This document shows, one piece after another, positions 24,553 through 33,332 of a DNA stretch of 33,455 nucleotides. The position numbers were made by a program, and so were the translations under genes. Origin of the DNA: an uncultured Coriobacteriaceae bacterium (GTDB lineage: Bacteria; Actinomycetota; Coriobacteriia; Coriobacteriales; Coriobacteriaceae). The stretch is from the NCBI GenBank assembly GCA_944319885.1, contig CALUFC010000017.1, forward strand, positions 1-33,455. The letters run 5' to 3'. The notes beneath the pieces were generated by a model. It was given only the letters and a program-made list of their open reading frames with translations, was not told the DNA's origin and ran no database searches. The number at the start of each line of letters is the position of its first letter. Position 1 is the first letter of the stretch.

Positions 24553-25185
24553 CTATATCGCAGGGCCCGCTGCCCCATCGGCCGGCGCCGCCTGCTCGCC
24601 GCGCACGGCATGCTTCGCCGCACGGCGTTCGTCGCGCAGGCGGGCGCGGTCGAGCGCCGCCTCGGCAGCCGAGAAACGGCAGCCGCAGTAGTTCTGCCGG
24701 TACATGCCGAGCTCACGCGAGCGGCGCGTGGCCTCGGGGTACCAGGGGCGGAAATCACGCACCACCGGGGTGAGGTCATGGGCGCGGGCGAGCTTGCCCA
24801 GCACATCGTTGCAGATGTCGAACAGCTGATAGGGCGAGACGGCGAGCGTCGTGGCGATATGGGAGAAGTCCTCGCGCACGGCGACGCGGCACGCCTCCTC
24901 GAGGCGCAGCGCATAACAGGCACGGCAGCGGTTCTCGCGCCTGAGCGCGCCGATCGGGGCGACGCACGCCTCCCAGCGAGCGCAATCCTCCTCCGCCTCG
25001 ATCAGCGGGATGCCCGCCGCTTCCGTCCAGCGTTCAAGCTCTTCGAGACGCCGCCGGTGTTCATCGCGCGGCTGGATGTTGGGGTTCGTCCAGCAGATGG
25101 TGGGCTCGAACCCCTCCTGCTCGAGCAGGCGCACGGGCTCGAGCGAGCACGGCGCGCAGCATGCATGGAGCAGCAAGCGGGTCAT
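24553..25185 (-). CDS. queH: Epoxyqueuosine reductase QueH
   Basis: QueH (DUF208) reduces epoxyqueuosine to queuosine in tRNA, replacing the unrelated cobalamin-dependent QueG. The 210-residue protein has the expected cysteine motifs: HACCAPCS (C9, C10, C13), CRACYALRLEEA and NYCGCRFS. TLAVSPYQLFDI lies between them. These bind the iron-sulfur cluster and metal in characterised QueH. The C-terminal 25 residues (Ala/Arg-rich) go beyond the usual end. The ATG at 25185 overlaps the stop of the upstream DUF3267 gene in an ATGA arrangement, with AGGGAGG upstream, so translation is likely coupled. Confidence 0.93.
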   Translation of the reverse strand: MTRLLLHACCAPCSLEPVRLLEQEGFEPTICWTNPNIQPRDEHRRRLEELERWTEAAGIPLIEAEEDCARWEACVAPIGALRRENRCRACYALRLEEACRVAVREDFSHIATTLAVSPYQLFDICNDVLGKLARAHDLTPVVRDFRPWYPEATRRSRELGMYRQNYCGCRFSAAEAALDRARLRDERRAAKHAVRGEQAAPADGAAGPAI

Positions 25186-25904
25186 GATCGGGCCTCCCTA
25201 TCCAACGCGGTTCTCGGTATCTTCTCGGTATCGGCATCCGTAGCGCGCAGCGCAGGCTCGTCCACGCGCGCGGCGGAATCCTCTCCATCTTCCACCTTCG
25301 ACGGGCCGTGCTCATCGTAAAAGGCAACGCCCCACGAAGTATCCTCGCAATATGCGATGCGCTTGTTGGCGCGAATGGCGCGCAGATAGCCCCAGTCGCC
25401 CGTGCAGCCCGAAAGATGGATCACCGCAACCGCGCAGCCGCCCACCGGGCACCCGCTCGCCCAGCCTACGGCGATCGCCGCCGCGCTGACCGCAATGCTC
25501 GGCGCGAGCGCGATGGCAATGTAGCGACGCCGCGGGTACACGATGCCCTCAGCGCACGCATAGAGCATGCCGAGCTTCCAGTTTGCCCCGAACGTCACGC
25601 GCGCACCGCGCGGCGCATATGCCTTGAAAAAGACCGCATGCACGACCTCATGGAGCACGAGCGATGCAAGCGAGCCCGCGCCAACGCCCAGCAGCCAGCA
25701 TACCTCGGGCCACGCCGTACCGCCGCCGGGCACCCACAAACCCCGAAACGCCGGATCGAGCGCCTCCGGCGCCAGCAGCCCTAATGCCACGAACAAGCCG
25801 ATGGTGAGCACCGCGCCTCCTGCGAACACCACGCCCGACACTCGGGCCGTGCGCGTAAGGAACCGCTTGTCCTCGAATGTGTGTATGTCGCCGATTCGAC
25901 TCAT
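25182..25904 (-). CDS. DUF3267 membrane zincin
   Basis: This is a 240-residue membrane protein of the DUF3267 family, putative metalloproteases. The zinc-binding helix reads LVLHEVVHAVFF (HExxH), followed by a possible third ligand region HLSGCTGDWGYLRA. Membrane segments are seen near residues 22-45 (VVFAGGAVLTIGLFVALGLL), around the HExxH helix, and at IAIALAPSIAVSAAAIAVGW. The C-terminal 50 residues are charged and probably cytoplasmic. The stop overlaps the queH start by four bases (25182-25185), placing it first in a DUF3267-queH-queA transcript. Nothing known links a protease to queuosine; the coupling may be only positional. Confidence 0.78.
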   Translation of the reverse strand: MSRIGDIHTFEDKRFLTRTARVSGVVFAGGAVLTIGLFVALGLLAPEALDPAFRGLWVPGGGTAWPEVCWLLGVGAGSLASLVLHEVVHAVFFKAYAPRGARVTFGANWKLGMLYACAEGIVYPRRRYIAIALAPSIAVSAAAIAVGWASGCPVGGCAVAVIHLSGCTGDWGYLRAIRANKRIAYCEDTSWGVAFYDEHGPSKVEDGEDSAARVDEPALRATDADTEKIPRTALDREARS

Positions 25905-25940
25905 GCACCCAAGGATACCTGCTTTCGCAACCAGATGTGC

Positions 25941-25946
25941 GATAAT
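25941..25946 (+). promoter_or_regulatory. Candidate -10 element for the metG operon
   Basis: GATAAT preceded by TGC resembles an extended -10. It lies about 70 bases before the metG ATG, in the gap from the divergent DUF3267 gene. No good -35 is visible. Confidence 0.35.
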
Positions 25947-26015
25947 GGGCTATCTGCGCGTCGCGTCGATGATGCGCACCGATTCGAGCAACCTCTCATC
26001 ATCAGGGAGATAACC

Positions 26016-28082
26016 ATGGCACCACAGCTCGCCCCCGCACACCGCCCCGCATGGCCCCGCCGCGCCATCGTTACGGCCGGCATGCCCTACGGCAACAAGA
26101 ACCTGCACTTCGGGCACGTGGGCGGCGTGTTCATCCCCGCCGACTTCTTTGCCCGGTTCCTGCGTGACCTGCTGGGACGAGAGAACGTTCTCTTTGTCTC
26201 GGGCACCGACTGCTTTGGCTCGCCCATCATGGAGAGCTATCGCAAGCTGCACGACGAGACGGGGTGCGACATGAGCATCCTCGATTACGTGCAAGAGAAC
26301 CATGACAAGCAGGCAGCGACGCTTGACGCCTACGACGTGGCGTGCGACTTCTTCGGCGGCAGCGCCCTCGAGCCCGCCGCCGCGGTGCACACGCAAACCA
26401 CCGCCGAGATCATCGAGCGGCTGCGCGAGGCCGGGGTGCTCGAGAAGCGCTCGACCCTGCAGTTCTTTGATGCCAAGGCCGGCCAGTTCTTGAACGGACG
26501 CCAGGTCATCGGCCGCTGCCCCATCCAGGGATGTAAATCCGAGAAGGCCTATGCCGACGAATGCGACCTGGGTCACCAGTTCGAACCCGAGGAGCTCATC
26601 GCACCCGTTTCGGCACTCACCGGCGAGCGCCCCGAGCTGCGCCCGGTCGACAACATCTACTTCGACCTGCCCGCCTATCTCGACTACCTCAAGCGCTACA
26701 CCGCCTCGCTTGCCGAAGACAACGTCACGCGCCCGGTGGTGGTGAAGACCATGGAGGAGTGGCTCGGTGCACCGGTGCTCTTCATTCAGAACAAGTTCCG
26801 CGCGGCGTTCGACGCCATCGAAGACGAGCTGCCCGCGCACACCGTGATCGAGCCCGAGGGCAACAAGAGCTCCTTCACCGTGCAGTTCCCCTCATGGCGC
26901 GAGCGCGACGCCGCGCACGAGGTGCTCGGCCGCGGCGGCGTGCGCTTTCGCTCGGGCAAGGCACTCGTGCCGTTCCGCATCTCCGGCAATATCGATTGGG
27001 GCGTGCCCGTACCCGACTCCTGCGGCTGCTCCGGGCTCACCTGCTGGGTGTGGCCCGAAAGCCTCTGGGCACCCATCAGCTTCACGCGCACCGCGCTCGC
27101 CGAAGCGAAGTGCGCCGGGCAGGACGCGCGCTATGCGAGCCTCGACTGGCATGATTGGTGGTGCAGCGACGACGCGCACGCCTACCAGTTCATCGGCCAG
27201 GACAACATCTATTTCTACGGTATCGCGCAGACGGCCCTGTGGAAGGCGCTGGGCTGCAACATGCAGCAGTCGACGCTCGTAGCGAACTACCACGTGCTCT
27301 ATATGGGCAAGAAGGCGAGCTCGAGCTCTCAGACGCCGCCCCCGCCGGCAAGCGAGCTGCTCGATCATTACAAGTCTGAGCAGCTGCGCGCGCACTTCCT
27401 TTCGCTCGGTTTGGGCGAGAAGCCGGTGAGCTTCTCTCCGAAGGCCTACGATGTGCGCGAAACGGGCAAGAACGCCGACGGCACGCCGCTGCTGGCACGC
27501 GACGACAAGCGCGTCATCGACCCGGTTCTCAAAGAGGGCACGCTACTCACCGGCGTGTTCAACCGCCTTGCCCGCTCGTGCTTCTACGGCGTTGCCGAGA
27601 AAGAAGCCGACCCGAGCACCGTGCGCACCGGCTGCATCCCCGCCGGTGCGCCGGATGAGGATGTGCTCGCCGCCTCCCAGGAAGCGATTCTCTCGTTTGA
27701 GCAGGCCATGCACCGGTTCGAGTTCCACCATGCGCTCGGCATCTGCGATGCGTATCTCCGCGCCGCGAACAAGCGCTGGAGCGACGCGAGCAAGGCGGCA
27801 AAGACGGCTCAGAAGGAGGATCAGGTGGCAGGCGACGCGCTCATGCACCGCGCCCTTGTTAACGCCTTCCACGAGCTGCGCGTGGCAACCGTTCTCATGC
27901 ACGGCATCGTGCCGAAGGGATGCGAGACCATCTGCGAGCACTTCGCGATCGCGCCCGAGATCTTCTTCTCGTGGGACCACATCTTCGAAACGAACGACGA
28001 GCTCACGGCTGCACTCAGCGAGAAACCGGGCACGCACCGTGTGCTGGTCCTGCCGCCGCGCTTCGACTTCTTCTCGTACTAG
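26016..28082 (+). CDS. metG: Methionyl-tRNA synthetase-like class I ligase with variant KMSKS
   Basis: This 688-residue class I aminoacyl-tRNA synthetase most resembles MetRS. The ATP-site motif is HFGH (H31-H34). A zinc-knuckle-like region has C168, C173, C183 and H187. The Rossmann core shows FVSGTDCFGSPI, NIDWGVPVP and QFIGQDNIYFYGIAQ. The KMSKS loop reads KKASSSS at residues 432-438, lacking the usual second lysine. The anticodon-binding helical domain follows (LLTGVFNRLARSC onward). There is no C-terminal Trbp111-type tRNA-binding domain. The ATG at 26016 has CAGGGAGA upstream. It heads a three-gene cluster. Whether it is the cell's only MetRS or a paralogue cannot be told from this window. 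Confidence 0.85.
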   Translation: MAPQLAPAHRPAWPRRAIVTAGMPYGNKNLHFGHVGGVFIPADFFARFLRDLLGRENVLFVSGTDCFGSPIMESYRKLHDETGCDMSILDYVQENHDKQAATLDAYDVACDFFGGSALEPAAAVHTQTTAEIIERLREAGVLEKRSTLQFFDAKAGQFLNGRQVIGRCPIQGCKSEKAYADECDLGHQFEPEELIAPVSALTGERPELRPVDNIYFDLPAYLDYLKRYTASLAEDNVTRPVVVKTMEEWLGAPVLFIQNKFRAAFDAIEDELPAHTVIEPEGNKSSFTVQFPSWRERDAAHEVLGRGGVRFRSGKALVPFRISGNIDWGVPVPDSCGCSGLTCWVWPESLWAPISFTRTALAEAKCAGQDARYASLDWHDWWCSDDAHAYQFIGQDNIYFYGIAQTALWKALGCNMQQSTLVANYHVLYMGKKASSSSQTPPPPASELLDHYKSEQLRAHFLSLGLGEKPVSFSPKAYDVRETGKNADGTPLLARDDKRVIDPVLKEGTLLTGVFNRLARSCFYGVAEKEADPSTVRTGCIPAGAPDEDVLAASQEAILSFEQAMHRFEFHHALGICDAYLRAANKRWSDASKAAKTAQKEDQVAGDALMHRALVNAFHELRVATVLMHGIVPKGCETICEHFAIAPEIFFSWDHIFETNDELTAALSEKPGTHRVLVLPPRFDFFSY

Positions 28083-28089
28083 GATCGCC

Positions 28090-28629
28090 ATGGCGCACGA
28101 GATTTGCATCCGCAAGACCGTCATGGCAGATGCCGCCGCTGTCGCCGCCGTGCTCGGCGAGGGCAAGGCATCGCTTGCCAAGCTCGGTATCTCGCAATGG
28201 CAAAACGGTGCCTACCCGAGCTATCGGGATGTCGTACGCGATGTCGAACAGGGCATCTCGTACCTCGCTGAAGACAACGGCATCATCGTAGGCACCATGG
28301 CGCTCTCGTTTGAGGGCGATGCCACCTATGACATCATCGACGGCGCATGGCTCACCGCCTCGACCACGGCAAGCCCGCGCTACGCCACGCTCCACCGCAC
28401 CGCCGTGAGCCGTGCGGCGCGGCGTCGCGGCGTGATGCGCGCGCTCTTGGCAGAAGCCGCGCGCATCGCTCGGGACGAAGGCGCCGAGAGCCTGCGCATC
28501 GACACCCACCCCGGCAACACCCCGATGCGCCAGCTGCTGGCACGCTGCGGCTTCACCGAATGCGGCATCATCTATCTTGCCAAAGACGATCCGGAGCCCG
28601 AACGCATCGCCTACGAGCAGCTCGTATAG
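28090..28629 (+). CDS. GNAT-family N-acetyltransferase
   Basis: This is a 179-residue GCN5-related acetyltransferase that transfers acetyl from acetyl-CoA. The N-terminus IRKTVMADAAAVAAVLGEGK, the central strand IIVGTMALSF, the CoA-binding motif VSRAARRRGVMRALLAEAAR and the C-terminal RIDTHPGNTPMRQLLARCGF fit the fold in order. The A-motif Q/RxxGxG/A is recognisable as RRRGVM. It starts seven bases after the metG stop and probably shares its transcript. The substrate is unknown. Confidence 0.85.
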   Translation: MAHEICIRKTVMADAAAVAAVLGEGKASLAKLGISQWQNGAYPSYRDVVRDVEQGISYLAEDNGIIVGTMALSFEGDATYDIIDGAWLTASTTASPRYATLHRTAVSRAARRRGVMRALLAEAARIARDEGAESLRIDTHPGNTPMRQLLARCGFTECGIIYLAKDDPEPERIAYEQLV

Positions 28630-28662
28630 CAGCGTTTTCGCCTACCAAGGAGCGGCAACCCC

Positions 28663-29286
28663 ATGTCCCACCTCTACCTCATGCGCCACGGGCAAACGGA
28701 ATTCAACGTGCAGCAGCTCGTGCAGGGGCGCTGCGACTCACCGCTCACCGAGCTCGGCATCGCCCAGGCGCGCCAAGCCTCCGCGTGGTACCGCGAGCAT
28801 TGCATCCATCCGGCGCTTCTCGCCTCCTCTCCCCTCGCGCGTGCAAAACGCACGCTCGATATCGTGATCGAGGAGAATCCGGGGTTCGAGACGCTCCCGC
28901 GCAGCGATGAGGACGGTCTGATCGAGCGGTGCTACGGCACCTTCGAGGGCAAGCCCATGCGCGAATTTCCCGTCAACCCCTGGAATCCCGGTGATGCCCT
29001 CGTGGGCTGCGGAGGCGATTCCGAGGCGAGCGCCCGCGAGCGCTCGGTCGCCGCGCTCACCCGCCTCATGATGCGCGCCGCGGGCGGCGACGTGCTCGCC
29101 GTGGCGCACGGCTCGATCATCAACCTGTTCAAGCGCACGATGGCCGCGCACGCGCGCTGCGACCAAGATGTCCAGCTCGCCAACTGCTGCATCCTCGTAT
29201 TCGATTACCACGAGGCAACCGGCGCATTCGCCAACACCGCCATCGTCAACATCGCCAAGCCCACCGCGTTCGACAATCAGGGGTAG
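28663..29286 (+). CDS. Histidine phosphatase (phosphoglycerate mutase-like)
   Basis: This is a 207-residue histidine phosphatase superfamily protein. The catalytic RHG motif is in LYLMRHGQTEFN, followed by QGRCDSPLTELGIAQA, the ASSPLARAKRTLDI arginine region, ERCYGTFEGK (acid donor region) and the second histidine in VLAVAHGSIINLF. Members include phosphoglycerate mutases, cobalamin-pathway CobC and general sugar phosphatases; the sequence does not separate them. AAGGAG precedes the ATG at 28663. It is third in the metG-GNAT cluster and converges on the UbiB-like gene with a 12-base gap. Confidence 0.85.
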   Translation: MSHLYLMRHGQTEFNVQQLVQGRCDSPLTELGIAQARQASAWYREHCIHPALLASSPLARAKRTLDIVIEENPGFETLPRSDEDGLIERCYGTFEGKPMREFPVNPWNPGDALVGCGGDSEASARERSVAALTRLMMRAAGGDVLAVAHGSIINLFKRTMAAHARCDQDVQLANCCILVFDYHEATGAFANTAIVNIAKPTAFDNQG

Positions 29287-29298
29287 GCCGCACGGCGG

Positions 29299-31080
29299 CT
29301 ACCGGCGCTTGCCATGGGAGTTGCGCCAGATCTCGCGCCCCAGCATGAGCGCCAGAACGAGCGCGAAGAAGTAGCCCAGAAAACCGATAACCGGGATACC
29401 GAAGATGACCGGCTCGATCCTGGCGTAATACACAATCGAAGAGCCGATGAAGAGACCGGCGATCACCATCGCCATGGACAGGCGATCCACGATGCCGCCG
29501 ATGCGCGAGAGCACCTGCTCGGATCCAAGGACCTCGGTGTTGATCTTGAGCTGGCCGCGCGTGAGCATGCGCGATGCGAGCCCCAGGTACTCGGCGGCCT
29601 GCAGCTGGCCCTTGATGGCGCGCTGCGTCGACGAGGCCAGATCGCCCAGCGCCTCCTGCGCCCGCGCGAAGCTGCTCTTCTCGTGTTGAATGTGCAGCGA
29701 GATGATCTCGATCATGTTCACGTTGGGCATGTACTCCGAGAGCAGTCCCTCGAGCGTCACCATGCCGCGCGCGAACATCGTGATGACGCTCGGCAGTTCG
29801 ACATCGTTTTTACGCGCGAGGTTCACGAGCGACGTGAGGAAGCGGCCGATATCGAGATCGCGCAGATCAAGACCAGCGAAATCGTCGACGATGTAGTCGA
29901 GATCGGTGAGAAACGCCGTATGGTCGATTGCCGCCGTATCGCCGCGCGAAACCGCGAAGCGCATGAGTGCGTCTTTGAGCTTGGGCACGTCGTTTTCGGC
30001 GACGGCGAAAATCATGTCTTTCAGCACACCGCGGTCATGGCTCGACATGCGCCCCACCATGCCGAGGTCGATGAAGTAGATGACGCCCTCGGAATAGATG
30101 ATGTTGCCGGCATGCGGGTCGGCGTGGAAAAAGCCATCGTCGAGCACCTGCGTGGCATAGTCCTCGACGATCTCCTCGCCCACCTTCTCGAGCGAGCAGC
30201 CCTGGCGCAAAAGCTCCGCCGGCTCGGCCACCGAGGTGCCCTCGATATAGTCCATCACCACGATGTGCTCGGTGCACAGTTCGAGATACGATCGCGGACA
30301 GGAGATGCCCGGCACATGCTCGTGGTTATGATAGAACTCGTCGAGGTTGCGCGCCTCCATGAGGAAGTTCGTTTCCTCGCGGAACGACTGCCACAACTCC
30401 TCGACCACGTCGCGGATATCGACGAACTGATCGGTCTTGATAAAACGCGAGATATGCCGTGCGAGCGAGCGCATGATGTCGATGTCCTGCGCCATGACCT
30501 GCTGGGCTCCGGGACGCTGCACCTTGACGGCAACGTCCTCCCCCGTGATGAGGCGCGCGCGATGCACCTGCGCAAGCGAGGCGCTGCCGAGCGGATTGGG
30601 ATCGATGGCGTCGAACAGGTCGCCGAGCTTCTTGCCGTATTCCGCCTCGAGGCAATCGAGCACCACCGGATACGGCACCGGATCGACCTCGGTACGCAGG
30701 CGGCGCAGCTCATCGCAGAAGCGCTGCGGCAAGATCTCCGACCGGTTGGCGAGGATCTGCCCCATCTTGACGAACATGGGTCCCAGCTCTTCAAGCAGGC
30801 AGCGAAGCTTGATGGGGGTGATATTGTTCCAGACCTCGTACTTGCGCACGAGCGAGAAGATTTCGGCGATGCGGCGGCGGCGACCGGTAAAACTCAGCTG
30901 ATACTTCTCGGTATCGGCCATGACCTCCGGTTCCTCGGGAACCGCATCGACGGCACGGCGACGGCGCGCCGTGCGCGACGGTACCTCGGGCACATCCGGC
31001 TCATAGGTAGGTTCCTGTGCCTCGAGTTCCTCGCGCTCGAGCGCGTCGTGGAGCGTGCTGTCGTTTGACCTGTGCGCCAT
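29299..31080 (-). CDS. ABC1/UbiB-family atypical kinase
   Basis: This is a 593-residue UbiB (ABC1/AarF) family protein, an atypical kinase or ATPase usually linked to isoprenoid quinone biology and lipid homeostasis. Its motifs are the family hallmark KMGQ in GPMFVKMGQILANR, the Ala-rich loop GSASLAQVH, the lysine in VAVKVQRPG, EETNFLMEARN, GFFHADPHAGN and YFIDLGMVG (DFG-like). Two C-terminal membrane helices follow (MAMVIAGLFIGSSIVYYA and VIGFLGYFFALVLALMLG). The first ~55 residues are charged and variable. An ATG at about residue 54 is an alternative start, since the site before 31080 is weak. It lies 14 bases after the small phasin-like gene, probably in one operon. Confidence 0.9.
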   Translation of the reverse strand: MAHRSNDSTLHDALEREELEAQEPTYEPDVPEVPSRTARRRRAVDAVPEEPEVMADTEKYQLSFTGRRRRIAEIFSLVRKYEVWNNITPIKLRCLLEELGPMFVKMGQILANRSEILPQRFCDELRRLRTEVDPVPYPVVLDCLEAEYGKKLGDLFDAIDPNPLGSASLAQVHRARLITGEDVAVKVQRPGAQQVMAQDIDIMRSLARHISRFIKTDQFVDIRDVVEELWQSFREETNFLMEARNLDEFYHNHEHVPGISCPRSYLELCTEHIVVMDYIEGTSVAEPAELLRQGCSLEKVGEEIVEDYATQVLDDGFFHADPHAGNIIYSEGVIYFIDLGMVGRMSSHDRGVLKDMIFAVAENDVPKLKDALMRFAVSRGDTAAIDHTAFLTDLDYIVDDFAGLDLRDLDIGRFLTSLVNLARKNDVELPSVITMFARGMVTLEGLLSEYMPNVNMIEIISLHIQHEKSSFARAQEALGDLASSTQRAIKGQLQAAEYLGLASRMLTRGQLKINTEVLGSEQVLSRIGGIVDRLSMAMVIAGLFIGSSIVYYARIEPVIFGIPVIGFLGYFFALVLALMLGREIWRNSHGKRR

Positions 31081-31094
31081 GGGATTCCGTGGGG

Positions 31095-31556
31095 CTAGGC
31101 GCCCTGCTCCTCATCGGTATCAGCTGATGCGTCCGCGGCATCAGCCTCCTGGTCCGCCTCGGCCTCGACGGTCTCGACCTCGATGTGCACGGTGCCCTCA
31201 TCGGCCGAATCGACGAGGTCGCGCACGTGCGCGAGGAACTCGATGCGCTCGGTCGACGTCATGCCGCGCACCCGCGCGAGAATCAGCTCGTCCAAAATGC
31301 GCTCGGCAACCGAGGCACCCGAGCTCGACAGGCGCTCGGTGACATCGGAGAAGACGCCACCCGCCTGCTCGAAGATGTCGGCCATCGAACGGGAGAAGTC
31401 GGTCTTCGTCGCCTGGTCACGCGCTTCAGCACGGGCATCGGCGCCCTTGGCGTTCAGGTCGTCGAGCACCTCCTTGCCCTTCTCGGCGGCGGTCGCTGCA
31501 ACACCGAACCCGATGTTGACCATATCGTTGATCAGGTCCTCGAATTTAGGTGCCAT
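31095..31556 (-). CDS. Small phasin-like helical protein
   Basis: This is a 153-residue acidic, largely helical protein. It starts MAPKFEDLINDMVNIGFGVA then ATAAEKGKEVLDDLNAKG, a pattern seen in phasin-like (PhaF-type) small proteins that sit next to UbiB/AarF genes. The middle is heptad-like and the last 35 residues are rich in Glu, Asp and Ala. AAGGAG lies six bases before the ATG at 31556. The neighbouring UbiB-like gene starts 14 bases downstream, suggesting a functional pair. The exact role is unknown. Confidence 0.6.
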   Translation of the reverse strand: MAPKFEDLINDMVNIGFGVAATAAEKGKEVLDDLNAKGADARAEARDQATKTDFSRSMADIFEQAGGVFSDVTERLSSSGASVAERILDELILARVRGMTSTERIEFLAHVRDLVDSADEGTVHIEVETVEAEADQEADAADASADTDEEQGA

Positions 31557-31679
31557 GATGTCTCCTTATCTCGTGAGCAACGTGACGCTGCGCCTACGAT
31601 GTCCCTCTTCTACCCGCGATGGTGCTCACGCATGCGCGCGGCAAGCATGGACGCACCCCCATCGCGCCGCTTGGCTGCG

Positions 31680-33218
31680 CTAGTCGGAAAGCGCGAACGC
31701 GTTGCGCATCGCCAGGCTCGTCGTGTAGAGCACCTTGCCCAGCAGCGCCTCAGTCTCACGTTTGAGGTCCTCGGCCATGCGCTCGTTCGCCTGCGCGAGT
31801 ACGGCAGATACCTCCGCATCGGGCAACGCCGCCACGCGGACATCGGTAGCATGGAGCATCGCATGCCCCATCCAGCCAATCTTCTCGGCATACTGCTCGA
31901 TATGCGTTGCGTTGTCGTTAAACCGGGCGTCGGCGAGCGCCGCGATGATGCGGTTGGCCCAGTAGAAGCTCTCGCTCGTGACGCGTTCCGTCGTGTTTTC
32001 GAGATACGCCGGCGCCGTGTCGACATTTGCGTACACGGGCACGAGCGCATTGAACGCGTTGGAGCCGAACGCCATCCACTGCACCGAGCGCGAGCTCTCG
32101 GGACGGTCGGGGCGAATCTGCAATACCGCAAGCTGACCGTTGCGATTGATGCCGATGGGCCGGTACATCCCGCGCGTCGCGACTGTGCCGGCCTTGCCGT
32201 ACGGATCGTATGGCGTGCCCTGGTAGTGAGCCGAAAGCACGTACTTCACATCCTCGATGGTGAGCTTGCGCTCCGGCACGCGCGACCACGGAATATCGTC
32301 GGATTCGGGACCGTACGCGGCACCGGGGCCATCCCAGCGGTCGCTCGGGTTCAGGCAGCGCTGCATGAACCAGGCGCGTGGCGTGTTGTACACGTGGTCG
32401 CTATCGGAATGCGAGCCGAAGGCATGCCGGGGATTGAATACATCGGCGACGGCAGTGCGCTCGGCACGCGAGAACCCCACCGTTGAGGTTGCCAACGTGA
32501 GGTCGAGATGGTGCTCGGCCATCCACGCGCGCAAATCCGCGCTCGCCATGTACTCGCGCTGCGACCCCTCTGCATCCACCAAATCGAACGCGTCGATACC
32601 CAACTGGTTGGGCATCGTCACGTAGGCATCGTCGGGCACGCGCTTGGCAATCCAATGGTGCCCGCCCACGGTCTCAAGCCACCAGATCTCGTTGACATCC
32701 GCGAAGGCGATGCCGTTCATCTCGTAGGTGCCGTACCGCTCGAGCAGCGCGCCCAAGCGCTTCACGCCCTCGCGCGCGCTCTTGATATACGGCAACACGA
32801 GCGTGACCATATCCTCCTCACCGATGCCACCGGGCCGTTCGGGCTCATAGCCCTCCTCGCCCTGCGTGCCGCATGCGGGCCGATAGGCGACGAGTGGATC
32901 TGCCCCAAGCACGCGCTCGTTGGAGGTGATGGTCTCGGTTGCCGTCATGGCAACGTTGGCAGCATTGATACCCGCTGCAGCCCAGATGCCATGACCCGCG
33001 AGCGCATCGGGCACCGAGGTGTAGCGCATGGGCTCCTCAGGGAGCTCGATGGTGAGATGCGAAGCCGTTGCCGTATAGGTGCGCGGCTGCTCCGCAGGCA
33101 TGACAACGTGCATCTTCTTCGGTTCGAACACACCGCCCGGCGAGTCCTCGTTGCGCGCGATGATGGTCGAGCCGTCGTAGCTCGCTGCTTTGCCGATGAG
33201 AATCGTGGTGCACCCCAT
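31680..33218 (-). CDS. C69-family dipeptidase
   Basis: This is a 512-residue peptidase of family C69, Ntn-type dipeptidases such as Lactobacillus PepD. The family start is present: MGCTTILIGKAASYDGSTII followed by ARNED, with the nucleophile Cys at position 3. Further blocks are GIWAAAGINAANVAMTATET, LVLPYIKSAREGVKRLGALL, EIWWLETVGGHHW, AKRVPDDAYVTMPNQ and the C-terminal FYWANRIIAAL. No signal peptide is seen, so a cytoplasmic role in peptide use is likely. AAGGAGG lies seven bases before the ATG at 33218. A long hairpin occupies its leader or upstream region. Confidence 0.92.
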   Translation of the reverse strand: MGCTTILIGKAASYDGSTIIARNEDSPGGVFEPKKMHVVMPAEQPRTYTATASHLTIELPEEPMRYTSVPDALAGHGIWAAAGINAANVAMTATETITSNERVLGADPLVAYRPACGTQGEEGYEPERPGGIGEEDMVTLVLPYIKSAREGVKRLGALLERYGTYEMNGIAFADVNEIWWLETVGGHHWIAKRVPDDAYVTMPNQLGIDAFDLVDAEGSQREYMASADLRAWMAEHHLDLTLATSTVGFSRAERTAVADVFNPRHAFGSHSDSDHVYNTPRAWFMQRCLNPSDRWDGPGAAYGPESDDIPWSRVPERKLTIEDVKYVLSAHYQGTPYDPYGKAGTVATRGMYRPIGINRNGQLAVLQIRPDRPESSRSVQWMAFGSNAFNALVPVYANVDTAPAYLENTTERVTSESFYWANRIIAALADARFNDNATHIEQYAEKIGWMGHAMLHATDVRVAALPDAEVSAVLAQANERMAEDLKRETEALLGKVLYTTSLAMRNAFALSD

Positions 33219-33247
33219 GTGTCCTCCTTGATAGCCCGTGCTCTCCC

Positions 33248-33332
33248 AAGAGATTCCTGTAGGGTCCGGCGATCAGACAGGTCCTCGCGCTTCGCGCTGC
33301 GGAACTCGCGGCGGACCCTACAGGAATCTCTT
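33248..33332. repeat. Hairpin with perfect 20-bp stem and conserved core (copy 2)
   Basis: The arms at 33248-33267 and 33313-33332 pair perfectly over 20 bases (AAGAGATTCCTGTAGGGTCC). The interior, 33271-33312, shares TCAGACAG, GCTTCGCGC and GCGGAACT with the hairpin at 9034-9112. It lies 30 bases upstream of the C69 peptidase start, so it is either in that gene's leader or a separator from an unseen upstream gene. Confidence 0.7.

Noticed and set aside
29314..31068. 584-codon open frame on the plus strand
   Set aside because: It is antisense to the UbiB-family gene, whose motifs are clear; long antisense frames are expected in GC-rich genes.
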